Part shown: positions 1 through 8,689 of the stretch, piece after piece
How positions within the stretch are numbered: position 1 is the first letter of the stretch
How the letters are laid out: every line of letters begins with the position of its first letter
From: Acidobacteriota bacterium
GTDB lineage: Bacteria > Acidobacteriota > Terriglobia > Bryobacterales > Bryobacteraceae
Assembly: GCA_025354885.1 (NCBI GenBank)
Contig: JANXLY010000375.1
Coordinates: forward strand, 1 to 64,000
Reading direction: 5' to 3'
DNA: 64,000 nucleotides
Notes under the pieces: generated by a model
The model's database searches: none
What the model was told of the DNA's origin: nothing
What the model saw: the letters and a program-made list of their open reading frames with translations, nothing else
Program-made: the position numbers and the translations under genes

Positions 1-135
1 AAGATGCGGAGCAGTTTGTCCAGCCCAAGCGATGGGCTCTGCTGTTAAGACTCATCTTCAAACGCTTCTACGAAAGAATGGGCCCTAAAGTCCGCCTTCC
101 CGCTATCGCTTGAGACTTCAAACCGCCGTTTTTAG

Positions 136-519
136 GTTTATCAAGGCGGCCAGGAGCGATTCATCTCTAACCGCGGAGACACTCAAAGCCCTGGAATCTA
201 CGACGTTTACGATACGGATGGGAACTTGCTCCAATCGGCGTTTATTACTGTTTCTCAGAACGGCAGAGGCATTGCTTTTGATGGCACCAATTTTTTCGTT
301 GCTGGCAGCAATACGATCAGCACCTTCAATGGGACCACTGGAGCACTTCTAGGTACACAGACGATTGCCGGTACCCACAATTTTGAAGACCTTTCTGTCG
401 ACTACACACTCGTGCTTCCTCCCAGCGGTGTTCCAGAGCCCGGAACCTTTACGATGTTGGGCGGCGGATTTGTTGGGTTGCTCTTCGCTCTACGGCGCCG
501 TAAGACGCGTTCCAGTTAA
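136..519 (+). pseudogene. C-terminal fragment of a PEP-CTERM sorting-signal protein
   Basis: Open frame from 136 (stop at 133) to 519 ends in VPEPGTFTMLGGGFVGLLFALRRRKTRSS: PEP motif + hydrophobic segment + Arg-rich tail. No credible start or N-terminal domain is present. Confidence 0.7.
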
Positions 520-550
520 CCCGGACCTCCCACAAAGAAGTAGCCGCAAG

Positions 551-616
551 GGCCTCCTCCTCTGTCATCACTGATTCGTTCATAACGAGCTAAAGACAGG
601 ATGCAGGAGGCCTTTT
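551..616 (+). terminator. possible intrinsic terminator after the PEP-CTERM fragment
   Basis: GGCCTCCT (551-558)/AGGAGGCC (605-612), with TCTGTC/GACAG inside the arm, followed by TTTT; the loop is long. Confidence 0.35.
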
Positions 617-644
617 GCTATGACAGAGTGTATCCAAGCGCGGT

Positions 645-1176
645 TTGAGTTTGCAGGGTATGATTCACGGGGTGTGGTGGGTTGTTGTTTTTGGGGTGGT
701 GCGAAAGCTGAGCTTTACCAAGCGCCTGAGTTTGTGCTTTGCCGATGATCGTCATCAGAGGCGAGTGGAACACCGGGCGGAAGAGATGCTGCGGCAACTG
801 GTGTTTTCATTGGCATTGGGCTACCAGGACCTCAACGGTCAGGAGCCGTTGAAGAAAGACCTGATGCTGTGCTTGCAGGCAAGAGTATGCTGAACCGGTT
901 GGGGCTGGATGCGGGCATCACGACCCGCTACAAGACGCTCAGCTGCGTGAACTGTTCGTGGCGCGCTTTGCGGTGTTAGCAACGGAGATCATGCTCGATC
1001 TGGACGCCACCGATCTGCCTTCGCGCGGCGGACAGAAGGATCACTTCTCTCACGGCTACTGCGGACACCAACGTGAGCTGCCGTTGTACGGCATGAACGG
1101 AGAGCATGTCGTGCAGGCTGACAGCGGCTTCTGCCACCAAGTACTGATGTTGTGGTGTGAACAAAATGATTGCTAA
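645..1176 (+). mobile_element. degenerate IS1380-family-like transposase remnant
   Basis: Fragments in different frames: LVFSLALGYQDLNGQEPLKKDLMLCLQ, then LDLDATDLPSRGGQKDHFSHGYCGHQRELPLYG...ADSGFCHQVLMLWCEQND. These resemble the GYEDLNDH.., DATDDPxHGxQ..FFHGYY and ADSGFCRDxLMxWCE motifs of IS1380 transposases. Truncated, no full ORF. Confidence 0.6.
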
Positions 1177-2519
1177 AACCCTACAATGGTGGCGTGAGAA
1201 GCTTATTCGTTTTATCTCTTGCCACAGCGCTCTGCGCTTTGGCCGTGGAACCGCTTCCGGTCAAGACTGGCCAGTTAGCCAATGGCCTGAAAGTCATTGT
1301 GGAAGAGGACCGCGACATCCCCAATGTCGCCATGTATCTGTTCTACAAAATCGGTAGTCGCAATGAGGTGCCGGGTAAAACCGGGCTCGCTCATTTCTTT
1401 GAACACATGATGTTTAACGGGGCCAAGAAGTATGGCCCCAAGATGTTTGACATCGTGATGGAGAAAAGCGGAGGCCGCAATAACGCTTACACGAGCGAAG
1501 ATCTGACGGTCTATACGAACTTTATTCCGAACACGGCACTGGAAGTGACTTTTGATCTCGAGGCAGACCGGATTCGTGATCTCGCTTTTGATCCGAAGAT
1601 TGTGGAGAGTGAGCGCGGCGTCGTCTACAGCGAGCGGCGAACCAGTGTGGACAACAGCAACGTGGGGAGTCTTGCCGAGCAATTGAGCGCAGCGGCGTTT
1701 ACCGCGCATCCTTATCAGTGGAGCCCGATTGGCTGGCCCAGCGACATCGAAGCCTGGACGATGGAAGATCTAAGGGCCCACTTCAAGATGGGTTACGCGC
1801 CCAACAATTGCACATTGGTAGTGGTGGGAGCCGCCAGTTTTGAAAAGGTGATGGGACTGGCGAAGAAGTATCTGGAGCCGATTCCGGCGCAGCCACCGCC
1901 GCCAGTTGTGCGCACCAGAGAGCCGGAGCAGAAGGGCGAGCGGCGCGTGAAGTTTGAAAAGAACTCGCAGTTGCCTCTGCTCATGATGGGCTATCACGTC
2001 GGGAATTCGAGGGATGCGGATTTCCCGGTGCTGGCAATGATTGATGCTTTGCTGACGGCGGGCAAGAGTGCGCGGCTGACCAGCAGAATGGTGGACCGCG
2101 AGCAGATTGCGCTCGATGTCAATGCGCAAAACCCGATGCAACTCGACCCTGGCCTATTTCTCTTTCTGGTGCAGCCGCGCAGCGGGGTAGCACCGGAGAA
2201 AGCGGAGAAAGTGATTTATGAAGAGCTCGAACGGCTCAAGAAGGAAGCTGTGCCGGCGCTCGAACTGGAGAAGGCGCGGAATCTGATTCTGACCAATTTC
2301 TACCAGCAATTGAAGACGATTGCGGGAAAGGCGAATCTGCTGGGGCAGTATGAAATTTACTTTGGCGGTTACGAGAAGCTGTTCAGTTACGACAAACAAA
2401 TTGCTGCGGTGAGCGCGGCAGATGTACAGCGGGTGGCGGCGAAGTACTTTCGCGAGCAAAACCGGACGGTAGCGACACTGGTTCCAGTGAAGGGTGGAAA
2501 AGATGAAGAGGGTCAATAA
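1170..2519 (+). CDS. M16 family zinc peptidase (catalytic subunit, HxxEH present)
   Basis: 449 aa; GLAHFFEHMMFNG = HFFEH motif with downstream glutamates; signal peptide if GTG 1194 is the start. Confidence 0.9.
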   Translation: MLKPYNGGVRSLFVLSLATALCALAVEPLPVKTGQLANGLKVIVEEDRDIPNVAMYLFYKIGSRNEVPGKTGLAHFFEHMMFNGAKKYGPKMFDIVMEKSGGRNNAYTSEDLTVYTNFIPNTALEVTFDLEADRIRDLAFDPKIVESERGVVYSERRTSVDNSNVGSLAEQLSAAAFTAHPYQWSPIGWPSDIEAWTMEDLRAHFKMGYAPNNCTLVVVGAASFEKVMGLAKKYLEPIPAQPPPPVVRTREPEQKGERRVKFEKNSQLPLLMMGYHVGNSRDADFPVLAMIDALLTAGKSARLTSRMVDREQIALDVNAQNPMQLDPGLFLFLVQPRSGVAPEKAEKVIYEELERLKKEAVPALELEKARNLILTNFYQQLKTIAGKANLLGQYEIYFGGYEKLFSYDKQIAAVSAADVQRVAAKYFREQNRTVATLVPVKGGKDEEGQ

Positions 2520-3894
2520 GATGTGGTTTATTATTCTAGTTGTTATTGCGGCTGGCCTTTCCGTCGCACAGATCAAAATGCCTGCTTATCAGCGGGTGGT
2601 TTTGGAGAATGGCGCAGTGTTGTTTCTGATGCCGAAGAAGGATTTGCCGCTGGTGAGCCTGAGTGTGTCGTTGCGTGGTGGTGCTGAATCTGACCCTGGC
2701 GGGATGCAGGGGCTTGCCGCAATTACGACCGAGATGCTGCTACGCGGTACGGCGAACCGCACGCGCGAGCGGCTGGCGGAAGATATGGATCAGCTCGGCA
2801 TTACGGCGCGGGTCGGCACCGGAAAACAGTTTATGGGTCTGGGAATGCAGTTTTTGAGCAAGGATTTCACCAAGGCAGAGGAGCTGCTGGAGGATGTTCT
2901 GCTGCATCCTTCGTTTGCCGAGAATGAGTTGAAGCGCCTGGTGGAGCAGAAGGTGGACGGCGTGAAGGTGGCGAAAGATCGGCCGCAGATGGCGCTGATG
3001 GAGTATTTTTCGGGCTTCTACTTTGGCAAGGAACATCCTTATGGGCGTTCGACCAACGGCGATGAGCTGAGTTTGCCGAAGATCAACCGCGAAGCAGTGG
3101 AGAAATTCTGGAAGACGGCCTTTGTCGGCAAGAATCTGGTGATTGTTGCCGCAGGGGATTTTGACCCGAAGACGATTGAAGCGCAGCTACGAAAGCTGTT
3201 TGAAAAGCTGCCGTCGGGGACGGCTTATTTGACCAAAAACGTTGTGAGCCCGAAGCTGGGTGAGTCGCGATTGCTGCTGGTGGATTTGCCTGGGGCCACG
3301 CAGACTTACTTTGCGATTGCGCAGCCCGGAATTGAGCGGACGAATGTCCATCGCACTCCCCTTGAGCTGGTAAATACCTTGTTCGGCGGGCGATTTACTT
3401 CGATGCTCAACGATGCTCTGCGGGTGGATAGTGGACTGACTTATGGAGCAAACAGCGTGGTGCAATTGGACCGGTTGCCTGGCGCAATCTCGATCATGAC
3501 CTTTACCAAGACCGAAACGACTGAGGCAGCGATGGACCTGGCGCTGAAGCAGCTGGAGAAGTTGCAGACGACGGGAATCGACAGTGAGCAACTGGCGAGC
3601 GCAAAGGCTTATGTGAAGGGCGAGTATCCGACCAAACGGCTGGAGACCATCGATCAACTCTCGGCAGTGTTGACCGACATGGAGGTGTTTGGGTTGAATC
3701 GCGGCGAGGTAGATGACCTGATTTCGCGCATTGACTCTGTGACACTCGAGCAGGCGAACGCGATTGCGCGCAGATATTACAAGACCAGTGGCCTGGTGTT
3801 TGTGCTGGTGGGAGACGCCGCGAAGATCCGTAAAACTATGGACAAATACGCGAAGGATGTCCGTGTGGTGAAGATCAGCGAGCCGGGGTTCTAG
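2494..3894 (+). CDS. M16 family peptidase-like protein lacking the HxxEH motif
   Basis: 466 aa, overlaps the upstream M16 gene; the equivalent motif region reads GLAAITTEMLLRG; signal peptide-like N-terminus. Confidence 0.88.
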   Translation: MEKMKRVNKMWFIILVVIAAGLSVAQIKMPAYQRVVLENGAVLFLMPKKDLPLVSLSVSLRGGAESDPGGMQGLAAITTEMLLRGTANRTRERLAEDMDQLGITARVGTGKQFMGLGMQFLSKDFTKAEELLEDVLLHPSFAENELKRLVEQKVDGVKVAKDRPQMALMEYFSGFYFGKEHPYGRSTNGDELSLPKINREAVEKFWKTAFVGKNLVIVAAGDFDPKTIEAQLRKLFEKLPSGTAYLTKNVVSPKLGESRLLLVDLPGATQTYFAIAQPGIERTNVHRTPLELVNTLFGGRFTSMLNDALRVDSGLTYGANSVVQLDRLPGAISIMTFTKTETTEAAMDLALKQLEKLQTTGIDSEQLASAKAYVKGEYPTKRLETIDQLSAVLTDMEVFGLNRGEVDDLISRIDSVTLEQANAIARRYYKTSGLVFVLVGDAAKIRKTMDKYAKDVRVVKISEPGF

Positions 3895-6855
3895 ATGTTG
3901 CATCGCCTGTTCGCTACAGCGCTTTTGTTAACCGCGACGCTAGGGGCACAGGTGCTGCTTATCGATGGACCGGGCGCTTTTGTGGTTGCTGCACGGGCTA
4001 GCGTTGAGCTGAGAGTCGTGTTGTCGGCGGCGAGTCTGGGTGGGGGTGTAGCGGGCATCAATGTTCGCTTTATTGCCCCTGCCGGGATGGGTGATTTTGC
4101 TGGTAAAACGAGTGTGACGGTGACCAGTGATGCGGCCGGGCGGGCAACTGCGCAGTTCACTACGGGCGGGCAGAGTGCGCTGTTTAATGTGGATGCTGTG
4201 GCGGAGTTGGGCGATGGAGCGGTGGCGAGTTTTGCATTTACAGTAGGGGCGAGCGGAGTGGTAGGAGATGCCGAGCAGGTCAGGGCGGAAGTGCGCCGGA
4301 GCTTGTTGCGCAATGCGGCGGATGGAAGCAACTTGCAATTGGTAGGGCCGTTTTGGTTGCCTGCTGGAAGCCTGGTTCGGCCGGCAAGATGGGCGAAAGA
4401 GAAGGAGGCGGGCGGGCTGTGGAAGGCGGACCAAGGGAGCTGGTTCTTGTGGGTGGATGACGGACCGGCCAAGGCTTGGGCAAAGCCGATGCGCTTTTAT
4501 CTTGTACCAGGGACGGATGTGTCGCGGACGCGGATTGGGGGAGAGAAGTGGTGGCCGCTGGTTCGTTTGGCGGGGGGAGAGTGGCAGAGTCTTGGGCGGG
4601 CGACTTCGTTCGGCGGCTCGCTGATTCCGGTGGAGGGTGTGCAACCCGGGATCGGGGATAACTGTGCCGTATCGCTTGTGAATACCGGGCAGGCCGGGGG
4701 GAGGCTGAGTTTTGATGCCTTTGCGAATAGCGTGCGGAAGTTGGGGGTGACACGCTTCTATTCGGACTTGAGCCTGGCGGTGGGTTGCAAGAAGACCTAT
4801 CTGCTAGTGAGCGGGGCTGGGGATCGGGACGGAGTGTGGCTGGAGCGTTGGACGAGCTGGGAAGAGCTGGGTTTGCGCATTCAGTCCTTGGGTGAGCTTG
4901 TTGCTGTAATTGAAACAAACCAAAGTGCTCAAGTTGCGCGGTGGTGGCAGGGCTTGGGCGTTGCCGGGCAGTTGATTAGCTCGACGGACGAAGTGCGGAT
5001 CGGCTTCATGCAGCCGCTGCGGGGTGGTTTTGTAGCTCGCGGACTTTCGCCCGTTGTCGACCGGTTAAACGGAGATTGGGAGGCTGCAGTGCGGGAGTTG
5101 ACTCGTGGGGAATTGGTTTTGTCGAGTGCACGACCGCAGTTTAATCGCTTTATTATGAATGGGCCGAGGAGAATAGCTCTGGCAGATGTGGAGTTTTCGA
5201 ATTTGGGCGGCTTGAGCTGGGTTCCGTTTGATCGTGCGTTTGGGGCCGGTGCGGTGATGAGTGTGAATGTGAGCGATCCTAAGATTGGTGTTGCGGTTGT
5301 TAGCGGTAAAGGATTGATTATACGGGGTTTGGCTGAGGGGCGAACGGAGCTGAGCTTAAGCGTTCTTGACCAGGGGATCAGTTACTTTGGGACTGCCACT
5401 CTAAGAGTTGGTCTGGGAAATTCGACGGTACGGACTTGTCTGATCGTGGTTGGACAGGGGCAATGCCTGGGGCAAATGCAACGGAATATTCCGGTCGCAG
5501 AAGATGAAGTGGGAGGCCATGTTTTTATCGAAGTACAAGATGAAACTATCGCTGCAATCGACTCTAAAATATATACTTATAATCGCGGTGAGCGGAATGT
5601 GCCGCTGGTGGTTCGGGGATTGAAGGCTGGCCGTACCATGGTCCGGTTCCGGAGCCATGATGGGGATGTGTTTGGGGATGTGCCGATCCAGGTGGCAGAA
5701 GTCCTGCCGGCGACAATTGGCGTGCCGCCGCTGGCTTGTCCTGAGGCTGCGACCTACCTGGCGAGCTTTGCCGTAAGCGGTGGTGATGAGACGCTGTTTG
5801 GTCCACTGGGCGGGGCATGGTGGGGCAATGGGATTACGATTGTGTTCCGCCGGATTGGAAGTGATCGCTTTGAGATGCGAAGTAGTGGCTCAGCGGACGG
5901 ACAGTTTTTTGCGATGTCCGGAGGGCTGGCAGCGGATTGCAGCTTTCTGGGAAGTGGCCAGGGAGTTGCCGGGTTTCGGTTGACGACGGCTCAAGTAAAA
6001 GGCAAGATCACAGCGCGGGCGGGAGTGTTTGATTCGATGGCGCTCGAATATTCGATCGGTGTAGATGGAGCGTTTGCGCGACCGATCGAGTACCGCGGTA
6101 CAGGGTTACTGGCGGCTGGGTGCAGTTACGGGTTGTCGCAAGCGGAAAATTTGAACTGGTTTGGAGGAATCTTTCCGGTCAGGGTGTCGAGTCCGGCGCT
6201 TTGCCCCTGGACTGCGGACTTGAGCAGCGGGGTAGGGGATCTTGTTGCTGGGCTGGCGGGGTTTGGGCCCGGAGTGGCCTGGTTGCAGGTGCCGGAGAAC
6301 CGGGGTGATGCGCGGCAGCTCGAAGTGCGAGTGGGGAGTCAGCGCTTGGTGCTGACACAGCCAGGTGTCGTCGTGGGTGGAGCTGAGCTGCAAGCGGTTT
6401 TGAATGGGGCAACGTATGAGGGGGTGGTCGCTCGAAGTTCGCTGGCGCTCGTTTTGGGGGCAGGTCTGACACGAGATCTGCGCGTTGGTGGTGCAAAGGC
6501 GCCGGTGATTTACGGGAACAGTGCGCTGGCGCTGGTGCAGATTCCGGCAGATGCGCCGTTTGGGGTTGTGAATGTGACGAGTGGCAGCGAGAGGCCCTAT
6601 CGGTTGCTGGTGGAGCGTAGTGCGCCCGGAGTGCTCGAGGTAACAAGTACCGAAATGTTTGTGACCGGGATCGATTTGAGTTTGCCGCTCTTTATCGAAG
6701 TGGATGGGGTGGAGCGTGAGGTGCTGGGAGCAGAGCAGGTGGGGCTGGGCATCTACCGGCTGCGATTTGCCACGGGAGTTATGTTGCCCCGTGGCAAATC
6801 GGTGATGGTGAGGCAGGGAGGCAGGAGTTCTCAGCGCGGCGCTTTGGCGATGTGA
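3895..6855 (+). CDS. large secreted protein with Ig-like N-terminal region and TIGR03437-like C-terminal domain
   Basis: 986 aa; signal peptide MLHRLFATALLLTATLGAQ; C-terminal LQAVLNGATYEGVVARSSLALVLGAGL resembles the acidobacterial TIGR03437 domain. Confidence 0.75.
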   Translation: MLHRLFATALLLTATLGAQVLLIDGPGAFVVAARASVELRVVLSAASLGGGVAGINVRFIAPAGMGDFAGKTSVTVTSDAAGRATAQFTTGGQSALFNVDAVAELGDGAVASFAFTVGASGVVGDAEQVRAEVRRSLLRNAADGSNLQLVGPFWLPAGSLVRPARWAKEKEAGGLWKADQGSWFLWVDDGPAKAWAKPMRFYLVPGTDVSRTRIGGEKWWPLVRLAGGEWQSLGRATSFGGSLIPVEGVQPGIGDNCAVSLVNTGQAGGRLSFDAFANSVRKLGVTRFYSDLSLAVGCKKTYLLVSGAGDRDGVWLERWTSWEELGLRIQSLGELVAVIETNQSAQVARWWQGLGVAGQLISSTDEVRIGFMQPLRGGFVARGLSPVVDRLNGDWEAAVRELTRGELVLSSARPQFNRFIMNGPRRIALADVEFSNLGGLSWVPFDRAFGAGAVMSVNVSDPKIGVAVVSGKGLIIRGLAEGRTELSLSVLDQGISYFGTATLRVGLGNSTVRTCLIVVGQGQCLGQMQRNIPVAEDEVGGHVFIEVQDETIAAIDSKIYTYNRGERNVPLVVRGLKAGRTMVRFRSHDGDVFGDVPIQVAEVLPATIGVPPLACPEAATYLASFAVSGGDETLFGPLGGAWWGNGITIVFRRIGSDRFEMRSSGSADGQFFAMSGGLAADCSFLGSGQGVAGFRLTTAQVKGKITARAGVFDSMALEYSIGVDGAFARPIEYRGTGLLAAGCSYGLSQAENLNWFGGIFPVRVSSPALCPWTADLSSGVGDLVAGLAGFGPGVAWLQVPENRGDARQLEVRVGSQRLVLTQPGVVVGGAELQAVLNGATYEGVVARSSLALVLGAGLTRDLRVGGAKAPVIYGNSALALVQIPADAPFGVVNVTSGSERPYRLLVERSAPGVLEVTSTEMFVTGIDLSLPLFIEVDGVEREVLGAEQVGLGIYRLRFATGVMLPRGKSVMVRQGGRSSQRGALAM

Positions 6856-7340
6856 GCTACGTGGTGGCGTCCGTGCCACGCGTAGAGATGCAGGAGTTTG
6901 TCGAGGGTCATGGGGCCGGAGACGGGGTGGATTAGCTCACGGGCGAATGCTTCAACGGGAGTGAGCTTGAGGAGCACGGCGAGGCGGAGGTGGACGTTTT
7001 CAATGATGGCGAGTGAGGACTCGATGGGGAGTTTGGAATCGGGGAGTAGCGACCAGGCGTGTTCGTCGTAAGGCTTGATGGTGGGCTTGTCTTCAGTGAG
7101 GGCGAGGCGAAAGCGAATGAAGGCATTCATGTGCGAATCGGCGATGTGGTGGACGAGCTGGCGTATGGTCCAGCCGCCGTGGCGATAGGGGGAGTCGAGA
7201 TGCGCTTCGCCGAGGGTGTCGAGTGCGGCAAGGAGCTGCTTGGGCAAATCGCGGATTTCGGCGATGGCGGTTTGGCGCTCGGCATCATTTGCAAACGGGG
7301 TAAATGAAAATGTTCCTACAGGGTAGCGGGGGTCTGACAT
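6831..7340 (-). CDS. DinB/YfiT-like putative metal-dependent hydrolase (bacillithiol-transferase-like)
   Basis: [13 protein letters not shown]...[30 protein letters not shown]...[13 protein letters not shown]; His triad of the DinB/YfiT fold. Start taken at 7340. Confidence 0.85.
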   Translation of the reverse strand: MSDPRYPVGTFSFTPFANDAERQTAIAEIRDLPKQLLAALDTLGEAHLDSPYRHGGWTIRQLVHHIADSHMNAFIRFRLALTEDKPTIKPYDEHAWSLLPDSKLPIESSLAIIENVHLRLAVLLKLTPVEAFARELIHPVSGPMTLDKLLHLYAWHGRHHVAHIAKAPR

Positions 7341-7349
7341 AATTCCATT

Positions 7350-7898
7350 ATGGAACGTCGATCGTTTTTTCTCACGACCGCAGCGATGTCTTCCACCATG
7401 ATGTTGCAGGGCCAGGCGACTGCGCCTCCCAAAACGCATCTCAAGGTGGGCGATGACGCCCCGGACTTCAGCGTACCCACAACAATGGGTAAGCCTTTCA
7501 AACTTTCTGACTACAAGGGCAAGAACGGAGTGGTGGTTGCATTTTTCCCCGCTGCGTTCACCGGTGGTTGAACAAAGGAAATGACCGGGTACCAGGCTGG
7601 TATCCAAAAGTTTAAGGACATGGGATTTGAGGTAATCGGATTGTCAACGGACAACGTACCGAGCCTGAAGTATTGGGCCGACAATGTGATCAAACCCGAA
7701 TTTCCTTTTGGTAGTGACTTCGCCACACGCAAGACTGCAGAAGCATTTGGCGTGTTGATGAAGGACAGGGGGATCGCCAATCGAGCCACGTTTGTTGTGG
7801 ATATCGACGGGAAGATCTCCAGCATTGAAGAAGGAAACACAGCGGTGGACATCACTGGATCGCTGACGGCTTGTTCACGGAGTAAAGGCAAGCATTAG
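7350..7898 (+). CDS. putative selenocysteine-containing peroxiredoxin (AhpC/TSA family) with in-frame TGA at 7569-7571
   Basis: ORFs 7350-7571 and 7581-7898 share a frame and together give [11 protein letters not shown]-[TGA][10 protein letters not shown]...: Prx motif PxxxTxxC with Cys replaced by TGA. SECIS-like hairpin follows. N-terminus [13 protein letters not shown] resembles a Tat signal. Confidence 0.85.
7587..7605 (+). promoter_or_regulatory. candidate bacterial SECIS element
   Basis: GGGTACCA (7587-7594) pairs with TGGTATCC (7598-7605), 8 bp with one G-U; 3-nt apical loop GGC starts 24 nt after the TGA. Confidence 0.75.
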
Positions 7899-8689
7899 TG
7901 GCGGCGGCCTTACTCGAAGTTCAAAACATCACTGTAATTCGCGGAGAAATTCGCGGAGAGAGGCCGGCCCTGAACGGCCTCTCTTTGCGTATCGAAGACG
8001 GTGAGCATATTGCGATTCTGGGGCCGAACGGTTGTGGCAAGTCGACGCTGATCAAAGTGATCACGCGCGAAGAATATCCACTGTTGCGGCCCGATACATT
8101 CATTCGTATCTATGGCCAGGAGCGTTGGCACCTGGATGACTTGCGCAAGTGGCTGGGCATTGTATCTAACGACTGGATGGCGAAGGCGACGCGTGATGTG
8201 AAGAGCAGGGAACTGGTTCTTGGCGGCTTCTTCAATAGCGTTGTGATTGAGCCCTATCACGAAGTGACGGAAGAGATGATGGCGATGGCGGATGCTGCAT
8301 TGCGTGAGATGGGCGTGTCGCATTTGGCAGATCGCTGGACCGATGAGTTGTCGAGCGGCGAAGCGAGGCGCGTGCTGTTGGCGCGTGCGCTGGTGCACAC
8401 ACCGCGGGCTCTGTTACTCGATGAGCCGGGGACAAGTCTTGATTTTGCGGCGCAGCAGCATTTGAATGAGCTGGTGAGCATGCAGGCGAAGTCGGGCAAA
8501 ACGATCGTGCTGGTGACGCACCACTTGAGCGATGTGATCCCCGAGATTGAGCGGGTGGCATTTATGAAGGAGGGCAGGATTGTAGAGGATGGCCCGAAGC
8601 AGAAGATGCTGACCACTTCGAAAATGAGCGAACTGTTTGGTGCGCGCCTCGAAGTGATCGAAAAAGATGGGCGTTATGGTTTGGTCTAG
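7898..8689 (+). CDS. ABC transporter ATP-binding protein
   Basis: Walker A GPNGCGKST, signature LSSGEARRVLLARAL, Walker B ALLLDEP, H-loop VTHH. GTG start. Confidence 0.92.
   Translation: MAAALLEVQNITVIRGEIRGERPALNGLSLRIEDGEHIAILGPNGCGKSTLIKVITREEYPLLRPDTFIRIYGQERWHLDDLRKWLGIVSNDWMAKATRDVKSRELVLGGFFNSVVIEPYHEVTEEMMAMADAALREMGVSHLADRWTDELSSGEARRVLLARALVHTPRALLLDEPGTSLDFAAQQHLNELVSMQAKSGKTIVLVTHHLSDVIPEIERVAFMKEGRIVEDGPKQKMLTTSKMSELFGARLEVIEKDGRYGLV

Noticed and set aside
2494-2519. Gene overlap between M16 genes as a sequencing error
   Set aside because: Both products have family-consistent ends/starts; short overlaps are common in this window (coaE-htrA, uppS-cdsA, trpF-trpB).
7569-7571. Plain nonsense mutation in the peroxiredoxin
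   Set aside because: UGA falls exactly on the catalytic Cys column, frame is intact throughout and a SECIS-like hairpin follows; random nonsense would not predict all three. Still requires Sec machinery in the genome to be certain.
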